From contig DOTG01000020.1 in the NCBI GenBank assembly GCA_003512955.1, positions 124,001-188,000 on the forward strand: DNA of 64,000 nucleotides, given 5' to 3'. A program made the translations under genes and the position numbers. This document shows positions 33,020 to 41,578 of this stretch, in pieces. Numbering within the stretch: the stretch's first letter is position 1; every line of letters starts with the position of its first letter. The notes beneath the pieces are model-generated. The model had not been told where the DNA came from and ran no database searches. It saw only the letters and a list, made by a program, of their open reading frames with translations. This DNA comes from Marinilabiliales bacterium. Its GTDB lineage: Bacteria > Bacteroidota > Bacteroidia > Bacteroidales > SZUA-534.

Positions 33020-36000
33020 ATGATAACAGTATTAAATGCCAAGGAGAACAACCTAAAAGCGGTAAATCTTCACCTTCCGACGAACAAACTTATAGTGGTA
33101 ACCGGGGTGTCGGGCTCTGGAAAATCCACCCTTGTTTACGACGTTATTTTTAAAGAGGCCCGCAGGCGTTACCTCGAATCGTTTTCATCCAACGCCCGGC
33201 TATTTATGGGAAAACTTGCATCACCCGATGTGCAGTATCTTTCAGGATTGTCGCCGGCCATTGCCTTAGATCAGAAAGACAATATCAACTCGCCAAAATC
33301 AACCGTAGGGACATTGACAGAAATTTATGATCTGTTGCGGTTGTTGTTTGCCCGCGTGGGCAAGCCATCGGCCAACTTCCCAAAAGAATTAACCTTGGAC
33401 AGGAGCCTGTTTTCTTTTAATACCGAAAAAGGAGCCTGCCCGGAATGTCAAGGTTTGGGAGTTACCGATGCCATTGATGAAGAGGGTTTAATTGGCGATG
33501 AAAATAAAACCATCCGGCAGGGCGCATTTGTGATGACCACGCCCAAAGGATACATTGTATATTCCCAGGTAACCATGGCGGTACTTAATCAAGTCTGTAA
33601 GGCAGAAGGGTTTTCGGTAGATATTCCCTGGAAAGAATTAACTCCTGAGCAAAGGAACGTAGTTTTATTTGGATCGCAGAAACTATTGGTCCCATTTGGG
33701 AAACATCCTCTGGAATCGCGGATGAAGTGGACAGGAATTACCGCCAAACCCCGCGAGGAGGGTTATTATAAGGGCATAGTCCCCATTATGGACGAGATTC
33801 TGAAACGCGACCGGAACCCGAACGTGCTCCGGTTTGCAAAAACGGAGACCTGTCGCTCATGTGGGGGAACCCGCCTACGGAGTGAAGTTCAGGAGGTTTG
33901 TTTCCATGAAAAAACCATTACCCAAATCAGTTCAATGAGCATTGATGAACTGATTGTGTTTTTTGAGAATATTCCGATACCCGATCACGAAAAAGGATTG
34001 GTTGAACTCATTTTGCAACCCATGTTGAAAACCGCCAAAATGGTCCAGAAATTGGGGTTGGGGTTTTTAACCATCCATAAACCTTCACAATCGTTAACAG
34101 GGAGTGAAACCCAGCGGCTCCGTCTGGCAAAAATGGCAACCTCGGGGTTGCGTAACATATTATATGTGTTCGATGAACCATCCGTTGGATTGCATCCCAT
34201 TGAAGTTCCCCAACTGTTGGAGGTTTTATACGCGTTACGCGATCAGGAAAACACGGTTATTCTGGTGGAACACAACCCTTTGATGATTCAACACGCTGAT
34301 TGGGTGGTTGATTTGGGCCCCGAAGCTGGAAAGGAGGGGGGCTACGTTCTTTTTTCCGGCAAAACTTCTGAGTTTTTTTCTCAGGAGGGCACAGGCAACA
34401 GCAAAACCTTGGAGCACTTCCGAAAAGGCCAAGATTTTAAGGAAGAAGTCCGGGCAGGGAAACACATCCTCTGTTTAAAAAAAGAAAACGATCAGGATGT
34501 AAGGATTCAAACAGAAGCCTTGAATGTAGTTACCGGGGTTTCCAGTTCAGGAAAGAGGGAGTTTATCCACCAGGCATTTCGGACTAAAACCAACGAAAAA
34601 CGGGCATCGGAAATTTCTGAATCCGAAGGGGCTACGGGGATGTTCTCAAAAATCAGTATCCAAGAAGTCGATCAGTCGTCCATTGGAAAAACCCCAAGGA
34701 GCAACCCGGCTACTTACGTGGGTTTGGCCGATGAAATCCGGACTCTTTTTGCCAATCAGAAAGAGGCAAAGGAACGGGGGTTTACCCAAAACCACTTTTC
34801 ATTTAATACCCAGGCCGGATGCTGCGAAAAATGTCAAGGTGCCGGATATAAGCAAATCGGGATGCAACTTCTGGGAACCGTAGAACTTTTGTGCAGCGTG
34901 TGCGCAGGGAAACAATTTAAACCAGAGGTTTTAGAGGTTCAATACCAGGGAAAAACCATTGCAGAAATTTATGCATTAACGATAGATGAAGCAGTAACCT
35001 TTTTTCATGAGGCGCCAAAAATTCTTCCCTTCCTACAGGTGATGCAAAAGCTGGGGTTAGGGTATCTGACTTTAAATCAACGTTCGAGCACCCTTTCGGG
35101 AGGCGAAGCCCGCAGGATTAAGCTGGCGAAACATCTGGTAAAAAAAAACAGGCAACCTGCCTTTTTTATTATTGACGAGCCATCTTCGGGGTTGCATCCG
35201 TATGATGTAGAGAAACTTTTATTGAATTTGAACGAATTGGTCGATCAAAAGCACACCATTGTGATGCTGGATCAAAACCCCGAAGTGATGAAGCAGGCGG
35301 ACCACTTGATCGAATTTGGGTCAGGGAAAGATGGCTTTTCAGGAAAGATCGTTTATCAAGGCCCCCCCAGAGGGGTTTTAAATGAACCCTCTTCATTTAC
35401 AGCTAAATTTTTAACAAAAAAAGAGCAGAATGTGGATTATACTCCCCGAAATGTTTTCGAAAGGCAAGAACCCATCCGGCTTCAAGCAGTATCAACCCAC
35501 AATCTGAAAAACATTGATGTGGAAATTCCCTTCAACAAAATGACGGTACTTACAGGAGTCTCGGGGAGCGGAAAATCATCGCTTGCATTCGATACCTTGT
35601 TTATGGAAGGGCGGCAGCGATATACCGAGAGTTTCTCGGCCTATGTGCGCAACCGGTTAAACATCAACTCATCGGCAAGGTATGAGCGCATCGAAGGGTT
35701 GATGCCAACTTTGGCAGTAGATCAAAAAAGTATTACCACTAATGAGCGGGCTACTGTTGGCACCATTACCGACATTGATGATTCCATCCGGTTGCTGTTT
35801 GCCCGTGTCGGCCAGCCACAATTGAAAACAGAAACACCCAGAGCCTCATGGTTCTCGTTTAATCACGAGGAGGGAGCCTGTCCGGGCTGTCATGGACTGG
35901 GATATCAATGGACCTGCGATCCGGAAAAACTGATTTCGGACCCTGAAAAACCACTGATGGATGGAGCCATGAACGGTTCTAAAACAGGGCAGTTTATAGG

Positions 36001-37843
36001 CGATGCGTATGGCCAATATATGGCTACACTACTTGCCGTTGGGAAAAAGCACCACATAGATTTTTCAAAACCATGGAACCAACTGACGGACGAGGCAAAA
36101 ATTCTTGCTTTGGAGGGAAGCGGAAACGAGGAACATGAAGTGGAATGGAAGTACAAACGAAGAAACCGCGAAGGCACACACTCTTTTAAAGGAACATGGA
36201 ACGGGCTTTTGCATCTGGTAAATGAAGAATATTTACGTAAAGCCCATGATAAACGGGGTGAATCGCTCCTACCGATCATGAAAAAAGAATCCTGTATTTT
36301 ATGTCAGGGTAGCCGGATCAATAAACGGGCATTGGGTTTTAAAGTTTTGGATGCTACTATTGATGAGTGGAGGAAGAAGCCGGTTTCGGAGCTGGCGGTA
36401 TTTTTAAAAAAGCAGGTGGTTGTTCCAAACAGTTTTAGTCCGGAACCGGTGAAACAGAAAGCGGCACAGGTTTTAACCGGCCGGATTTTGAACGGGTTGG
36501 ACATTTTGATTCATCTGGGGTTGGGGTATTTGGCTTTGACCCGTCGTGCCGGGACTTTATCAGGCGGCGAAGGGCAGCGGGTAAGACTGGCGTCGGCCAT
36601 CAACCAGGACCTTTCGGGTTTGTGTGTGGTGCTTGATGAACCCACCCGGGGACTGCATCCCAAAGATACCGAGAACCTGATATTTATTTTACAGGAACTA
36701 AAAAGGCAGGGAAATACGGTGGTGGTTTGTGAACACGACCCCTATTTTATCAACAGTGCCGACCACATTATTGAACTTGGCCCAGGAGCTGGTAAATTTG
36801 GCGGACATGTGGTGGCTGAGGGGATGCCAACCGAATTGGCCAACAGTTTAAAATCCATCACGGGACCGTATTTAAAGGTGGGATATTCATTTGAGCGCAC
36901 GAAACGGGTCGTGAACTTTATTAAATCGGTTCAGGTGCAAGGGGCACATGCCAATAACTTAAAAAACAGTGATGTAAGAATCCCTGCAAATGTGCTGGTT
37001 GTTTTGACCGGGGTTTCAGGTAGCGGCAAATCGAGCTTGATGCGCGAGGTGATTTACCAGTCGGCGATAGCACAACGGGCGGTGAATTGCAAACAAATCA
37101 GTGGACTTGGGTTGTTTGATCAATTTATTTATGTAAGCCAAAAACTACCCAAAAGCCATTTTCAAAACCGGGTGGCCTCCTTTCTGGGGATGGACGAACC
37201 GCTTAGCGTAGGCTTTTTGAATGCATCCAAAAACGTATCGGGAACGTTTACAAAGGCACAATTTAAAAGCCAACAGAAAGCGGGATACTGTCCCGACTGT
37301 CAGGGACAGGGCGAAAACATTACCCGGATGGACTTTTTATCGGATGTGCACGAAGAATGTCCCGGTTGCCAGGGGACAGGTTTTAATAATCTGGTGTTGC
37401 AGATACAATGGAACCACCGGAACATTTCACAAGTCATGCAATTGAGTTTGGAGGAACTATCGGCAATGGCAGAATTTAAAACCGCGCAAGAGCTGGCTCT
37501 TAAGGCAACACATTTTGGGTTGGGCTATCTCACGTTGAACCAGCCGCTTCATACCTTAAGCGGTGGCGAATGGCAACGGCTGTGGTTATTAAAATCGCTG
37601 ATGGAGCAACAGGGAAAAGCCTGCCTTTTTATGCTTGATGAACCCACCACAGGGCTACACATGTATGATGTAGAGAAGCTGATGACCTCTTTCGACCGCT
37701 TGTTGGATGCCGGGCACAGCCTGTTGGTGATTGAACACCATCAAACGGTGATTGGTGCGGCAGACTATCAAATTGAGCTAGGCCCCGGAGCGGGGGAATC
37801 GGGAGGGAATCTGGTTTTTGAACGGGAAACAGGTAGTTTATAA
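33020..37843 (+). CDS. Giant UvrA-like protein: two UvrA halves, four ABC ATPase modules
   Basis: A 1607-residue protein equal to two UvrA-like proteins joined head to tail (about 1-815 and 818-1607). Module 1 has Walker A GVSGSGKST (29-37), zinc pairs CPEC (140-143) and CRSC, an altered signature LTGSETQR (359-366) and Walker B with FDEPS. Module 2 has a damaged Walker A (GVSSSGKRE, 506-514) but intact LSGGEARR and IIDEPS. Module 3 (Walker A 846-853) and module 4 are intact, each with LSGGE and DEPT. In E. coli UvrA the first zinc pair is at about residue 253; here it is at 140, and module 3 is similarly compact, so the UvrB-binding domain is missing from both halves. It is therefore a UvrA2-like paralogue rather than the repair UvrA. 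Roles in drug or DNA-adduct tolerance are possible but unproven. Confidence 0.9.
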   Translation: MITVLNAKENNLKAVNLHLPTNKLIVVTGVSGSGKSTLVYDVIFKEARRRYLESFSSNARLFMGKLASPDVQYLSGLSPAIALDQKDNINSPKSTVGTLTEIYDLLRLLFARVGKPSANFPKELTLDRSLFSFNTEKGACPECQGLGVTDAIDEEGLIGDENKTIRQGAFVMTTPKGYIVYSQVTMAVLNQVCKAEGFSVDIPWKELTPEQRNVVLFGSQKLLVPFGKHPLESRMKWTGITAKPREEGYYKGIVPIMDEILKRDRNPNVLRFAKTETCRSCGGTRLRSEVQEVCFHEKTITQISSMSIDELIVFFENIPIPDHEKGLVELILQPMLKTAKMVQKLGLGFLTIHKPSQSLTGSETQRLRLAKMATSGLRNILYVFDEPSVGLHPIEVPQLLEVLYALRDQENTVILVEHNPLMIQHADWVVDLGPEAGKEGGYVLFSGKTSEFFSQEGTGNSKTLEHFRKGQDFKEEVRAGKHILCLKKENDQDVRIQTEALNVVTGVSSSGKREFIHQAFRTKTNEKRASEISESEGATGMFSKISIQEVDQSSIGKTPRSNPATYVGLADEIRTLFANQKEAKERGFTQNHFSFNTQAGCCEKCQGAGYKQIGMQLLGTVELLCSVCAGKQFKPEVLEVQYQGKTIAEIYALTIDEAVTFFHEAPKILPFLQVMQKLGLGYLTLNQRSSTLSGGEARRIKLAKHLVKKNRQPAFFIIDEPSSGLHPYDVEKLLLNLNELVDQKHTIVMLDQNPEVMKQADHLIEFGSGKDGFSGKIVYQGPPRGVLNEPSSFTAKFLTKKEQNVDYTPRNVFERQEPIRLQAVSTHNLKNIDVEIPFNKMTVLTGVSGSGKSSLAFDTLFMEGRQRYTESFSAYVRNRLNINSSARYERIEGLMPTLAVDQKSITTNERATVGTITDIDDSIRLLFARVGQPQLKTETPRASWFSFNHEEGACPGCHGLGYQWTCDPEKLISDPEKPLMDGAMNGSKTGQFIGDAYGQYMATLLAVGKKHHIDFSKPWNQLTDEAKILALEGSGNEEHEVEWKYKRRNREGTHSFKGTWNGLLHLVNEEYLRKAHDKRGESLLPIMKKESCILCQGSRINKRALGFKVLDATIDEWRKKPVSELAVFLKKQVVVPNSFSPEPVKQKAAQVLTGRILNGLDILIHLGLGYLALTRRAGTLSGGEGQRVRLASAINQDLSGLCVVLDEPTRGLHPKDTENLIFILQELKRQGNTVVVCEHDPYFINSADHIIELGPGAGKFGGHVVAEGMPTELANSLKSITGPYLKVGYSFERTKRVVNFIKSVQVQGAHANNLKNSDVRIPANVLVVLTGVSGSGKSSLMREVIYQSAIAQRAVNCKQISGLGLFDQFIYVSQKLPKSHFQNRVASFLGMDEPLSVGFLNASKNVSGTFTKAQFKSQQKAGYCPDCQGQGENITRMDFLSDVHEECPGCQGTGFNNLVLQIQWNHRNISQVMQLSLEELSAMAEFKTAQELALKATHFGLGYLTLNQPLHTLSGGEWQRLWLLKSLMEQQGKACLFMLDEPTTGLHMYDVEKLMTSFDRLLDAGHSLLVIEHHQTVIGAADYQIELGPGAGESGGNLVFERETGSL

Positions 37844-38240
37844 GAAGCATGGGAGGCAAAATAAACGGCTGACCAAAAGGTACCCTGGTTTTTATAAAAC
37901 GATCAGCACCTAATCCGGGTCTGGTGATTATTGATGCAAAGATGCCGACGGGCTGCACCATTTGCAGAAACCTCTGTTGTATTCTGGTGCTCTGCACCTA
38001 TCAGGGGCTGATGAAATTGTGGTACACAGATGAAGGTGCGCTGCACCAAAAAGAAAAGCGTAGCGTTGTTTTACAAAATCTCTTAAATACAGCTCCAATA
38101 AACGACAGTCGAATTTGATCTATCTGGGTGCGTAGCACCATTACCTTGGTAATACGTATCTCACGCACATATTTGAGGTGCAGCGCACCGCAACCTAGGT
38201 TTATTTGTTACAACACCAATAAGGGTATTAAATAAAAAAA
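37844..38240. other. Intergenic region with palindromic repeats
   Basis: About 400 bp between the UvrA-like gene and the locus's surface lipoprotein gene. No protein-like frame is convincing. It contains the four GGTGC-NNN-GCACC sites listed separately and a nearby TGCACCATTTGCA. Confidence 0.55.
37986..38189. repeat. Four copies of GGTGC-NNN-GCACC
   Basis: Copies at 37986-37998 (centre TCT), 38035-38047 (GCT), 38127-38139 (GTA) and 38177-38189 (AGC). The arms are identical in all four and the centres differ. Start-to-start spacings are 49, 92 and 50 bp. They could be operators of a dimeric protein, RNA stem-loops, or parts of an old dispersed repeat. Confidence 0.7.
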
Positions 38241-38262
38241 GCGGCCCCGGAGCCGAGGCCGC
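38241..38262 (-). terminator. Terminator of the susC-susD-lipoprotein operon
   Basis: GCGGCC / GGCCGC stem with a 10-nt GC-rich loop (CCGGAGCCGA); on the minus strand it is followed by TTTTTTTA. It lies 20 nt past the last stop codon of the operon. Confidence 0.85.
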
Positions 38263-38282
38263 TTGTATTTCAAAGGATTTGC

Positions 38283-39893
38283 TTATTGTTTAATCCAGTT
38301 TTGCAATTTTGTTTCATATTTTTTGTTCGCTTCATCAATTTGATCGTGGCCAATAGCAATTCCGGTTGTAAATAACCCGGGTAAAATATATAATTCACTT
38401 ACATTATCGAAGGCGGCATTTGGGGTATAAACGCTTATTGGAGCGGCAAGGGTAATAACACCCCCGGCTGAGGTAAATGTTGTTACATAGGTACTATCAA
38501 TAAGTTCGGTAGGATTAGCTCCCCAAACATTAATACCTTTATAGTTAACAGTAATGTTTGATCCACTAACAACAATTGTTTGCGCGGTATAAGCACTATA
38601 AGCGGCATCCCAACGGGCTTGTCCAATCTCAGTTAATACTCCGTCGAGTAATGTTTCAGCAGGATTACCTAAACACCACCACTCAGCCATATTCTTTTTG
38701 TAAGCATCTAACTCTGTCCAAGTATCTCCAAGGGCTAAAGTAATCCAATTATAATAGAATCCAGGTATTTCAGCTAATTTATAAGTTCCATCTTCAAGTG
38801 TACCAGAGGTAGCAGGTCTATCAGGAGCAACAAAAACATCTTCAGGATAATCGTATTCTTTAACAATGTAGTTATAGAGCAACCAACATTTGCTTTCTTT
38901 ATGATTACCGGCTTCATCGAAACCTTCATAGGTTCTTTTTACCCTTACTACCAATGCAGAATCGGAGCAATGTATAATTTTTACATTCATTAAATCTTCA
39001 GCTAAAAATTGTTGTTCGCCTACACGATTTTTATCCAAAGGAAAACGTAACCCTTCGGCAAATGTAATATCTGACATTTCTTCGCTTAATGTTCCTAAAT
39101 ATTTATATTGACCAGTTAGCATATTTTCCCATAAAGTTGCTCCACTTGATAGTAACAGAAAGTTGGCATCGCGTTCATAAGTTGTCATAGAGAATGTTCC
39201 TTCAAAAGTACCAACTCTGCTAGTGGCATTTACTCCATATTCATAACCAGTTCCATCGGCTTTAGCAACAGCAGTTCCATCGGCATTAACACCATCGGTT
39301 AAAGTCAGGGTTGCCGAACGGGTTACTCCATTAAAGACGATTTCTCCCACTTCTGGTGTGCTACCCCAGCCATAAATATCAGTACCGCCCCAAGGACCCC
39401 AAATGTTTGTTGATGTTCCACCAGCTTCTTCATCTCCATAAAAATCAAGGGGGTTATGGAAGTATTTCTTTTCCATATCAAGAATCCAGGTTTTGCCTCC
39501 ATCGGCTCCACCAGTTAAGGCTTTCCAGATGCCTTCTTCCAAAAAAGAAAGATCATCGGCTTCAATAACCACATCAAAAGCGGCAGAGGTTAAGGTAACA
39601 CCGCTACCCAATGTACTACAGGTTACCGGGTATGTTCCTTTTAAAGGTAAATTCACGGTTACGGTTTTATCAACAGTAGGGTAATCGGTTCCTTCAACGG
39701 TAAACCAGACATTGCCCGGAATGGTGGTTGTAAAAACCACATCGTTGGCATTCACGGTAAAGCTGAAGTTTTTGTTCAGCACCGGAGTATAATCAATGGT
39801 TTCTTCTCCATTGTCGTCCTTGCATGAGGTAATAAATACCATCATTAATACGCCCAAAAGGACTGTTACATAATTGAAATTGAATTTTTTCAT
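38283..39893 (-). CDS. Surface glycan-binding lipoprotein (SusE/F-position)
   Basis: A 536-residue lipoprotein (lipobox ITSC, Cys24). It occupies the slot after susD where utilization loci encode a surface glycan-binding protein. Residues about 40-115 look like an Ig or PKD-type beta-sandwich (NFSFTVNANDVVF, KGTYPVTCS). The rest is rich in Trp, Tyr and beta-strands (KTWILDMEKKYFHNP, WGPWGGTDIYGW), as in carbohydrate-binding modules. It has no catalytic motif. It probably holds the polysaccharide at the outer surface for SusCD. Sequence in this class diverges fast, so family placement rests mainly on context. Confidence 0.75.
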   Translation of the reverse strand: MKKFNFNYVTVLLGVLMMVFITSCKDDNGEETIDYTPVLNKNFSFTVNANDVVFTTTIPGNVWFTVEGTDYPTVDKTVTVNLPLKGTYPVTCSTLGSGVTLTSAAFDVVIEADDLSFLEEGIWKALTGGADGGKTWILDMEKKYFHNPLDFYGDEEAGGTSTNIWGPWGGTDIYGWGSTPEVGEIVFNGVTRSATLTLTDGVNADGTAVAKADGTGYEYGVNATSRVGTFEGTFSMTTYERDANFLLLSSGATLWENMLTGQYKYLGTLSEEMSDITFAEGLRFPLDKNRVGEQQFLAEDLMNVKIIHCSDSALVVRVKRTYEGFDEAGNHKESKCWLLYNYIVKEYDYPEDVFVAPDRPATSGTLEDGTYKLAEIPGFYYNWITLALGDTWTELDAYKKNMAEWWCLGNPAETLLDGVLTEIGQARWDAAYSAYTAQTIVVSGSNITVNYKGINVWGANPTELIDSTYVTTFTSAGGVITLAAPISVYTPNAAFDNVSELYILPGLFTTGIAIGHDQIDEANKKYETKLQNWIKQ

Positions 39894-39939
39894 AATTTTT
39901 ACTGATTTAATTTAGATTAATTGTTAGATGATTTTTATG

Positions 39940-41568
39940 TTATTCCCAACCGGGATTTTGCGTTAGCACTCCATTTGACAAGGTAATTTGGTTATTGGGT
40001 ATTTGAAACAACCCCCGGGTTTTAACCAGGTTGTTTCCATCGATAATTTTTGAAACTTCGGCGGCACCTGTTTCAACAGTACCGCTAAAGGCAACCTTAT
40101 TGGCGGCATACTGCAAGGAGGGGTCGTAACGGAGTAAATCCCAGTAACGTAAGCCTTCAAAAGCAAATTCCAGGCGGCGTTCTTCAAAAATGACATCTTT
40201 ATCAACAGTGCTCAACGCGGTTAAGCCTGCACGGGTATGCACCTGATTCACATAATCCAAGGCGTTGGTACTTCCCAGTTCGGCGGCCATCAGCAGCACA
40301 TCGGCGAAGCGGATGCTGAAGTAATCCTGAAACTGGCCAATCATAAAGTTCACTCCCCCATTATTTACTGCAATGCTATTTCCTTCCTCGTCGCAGGTGG
40401 GGGTATATTTTTTGGTAAAATAACCGGTGTATTCTTTTACATCGTTGGCTTTAGTGTAATTTATCCCCTCTTCGTCAATAGCCATAATGGAGGCATCGCG
40501 GCGTTCATCGCCTGTAGGCCAGCTACTATACACCGAAGGTAACACCGTACAGGCTCCCCAGCCCGAACCATACCCGCTGGCAGCATAGCTTTCGCCTCGT
40601 AAGCCATACATAACCAACCAATGGTTTCCATCGGTATTTCCGTTATAATCGCTGGTGTAAGTATATTTAATAGAAAAAACCACCTCTTTATTGGTTTCGC
40701 CGGCATAAGTAGCTTCCGTAATGGGGTTTCCAGCTTCGGCGGCTTCGTAAGTAGATGCGGCTGGCCATAAATCGGCAAAGTTTTCTACCAAATCGTGACC
40801 ACTGTTGGCAATAACATCTTCAACATAAGCCAGGGCATCGGTTTGAGTTACGGCTCCCACTAAATCTGTAGTTCCATAATAACCTGTATAATACAGGTAA
40901 ACCCTTGCCATTAAGGCCTCGGCTGCCCATTTGGTGGCATGGCCAAAATCGGTTGCAGGCATGTTCGCATAGGTTTCGGTACGGGCATTTTCAATGGCAA
41001 ACAATAAATCGCTGGCAATTAACTGATAAGTCAAATCCGGCTCCGATTGCGGGGTGTTTGCACTTGAGGGTACGGTCAATAAAGGGACCCGTTCCCACAT
41101 GCGTACCATATCGAAATAAAAGAAGGCACGTAAAAACCGGGCTTCGGCTTCAATTTGTTTGGCTAATTCGTCTTGTCCATCCCAATTTACGTTGCCTATT
41201 TTCTGTAGCAGGGTGTTGCAACGGAAAATCCCCTTATAATAATTTTTCCAATTGGGTTCAAACACGTTTAAATCGGCAGGGGAAACCGAAAGATCAAATT
41301 GGTCTAACATGGGAAATCCTTCCCCATCGCTGGCACCAGTACCACCGAAACAAAGGTCACTCATTACATCGGCAGCAAGAGGAAATGCTACCCCATCGGA
41401 CCAAATCAACTGGAGGGCATCGTAACAACCGGTCAGGGCTTCGTTGGCCTCATCGGGAGTAGAGTAATAATTACCTACTAATTTATCCACAATGGGTTCT
41501 GTAGTAAGGTCGCATGCGTTTATTGCAATTAATAAACCCATAACAATGAAAATATAATACGTTCTCAT
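39940..41568 (-). CDS. susD-like: SusD/RagB-family outer-membrane lipoprotein
   Basis: A 542-residue lipoprotein (lipobox INAC) that forms the lid of the SusC transporter and binds imported oligosaccharides. Family marks: NYYSTPDEANEALTGCYDAL near 29-48, helical TPR-like packing, EARFLRAFFYFDMVRMW near 142-158, and C-terminal FEERRLEFAFEGLRYWDLLRY near 470-490. It starts 10 bp after the susC-like gene, so the two are translated together. Substrate cannot be read from it directly; the linked enzymes suggest xyloglucan oligosaccharides. Confidence 0.95.
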   Translation of the reverse strand: MRTYYIFIVMGLLIAINACDLTTEPIVDKLVGNYYSTPDEANEALTGCYDALQLIWSDGVAFPLAADVMSDLCFGGTGASDGEGFPMLDQFDLSVSPADLNVFEPNWKNYYKGIFRCNTLLQKIGNVNWDGQDELAKQIEAEARFLRAFFYFDMVRMWERVPLLTVPSSANTPQSEPDLTYQLIASDLLFAIENARTETYANMPATDFGHATKWAAEALMARVYLYYTGYYGTTDLVGAVTQTDALAYVEDVIANSGHDLVENFADLWPAASTYEAAEAGNPITEATYAGETNKEVVFSIKYTYTSDYNGNTDGNHWLVMYGLRGESYAASGYGSGWGACTVLPSVYSSWPTGDERRDASIMAIDEEGINYTKANDVKEYTGYFTKKYTPTCDEEGNSIAVNNGGVNFMIGQFQDYFSIRFADVLLMAAELGSTNALDYVNQVHTRAGLTALSTVDKDVIFEERRLEFAFEGLRYWDLLRYDPSLQYAANKVAFSGTVETGAAEVSKIIDGNNLVKTRGLFQIPNNQITLSNGVLTQNPGWE

Positions 41569-41578
41569 TTAAATAATT

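Noticed and set aside
40905..41462. A 185-residue plus-strand ORF
   Set aside because: It is antisense to susD and is rich in Arg and His, as is usual for such shadows.
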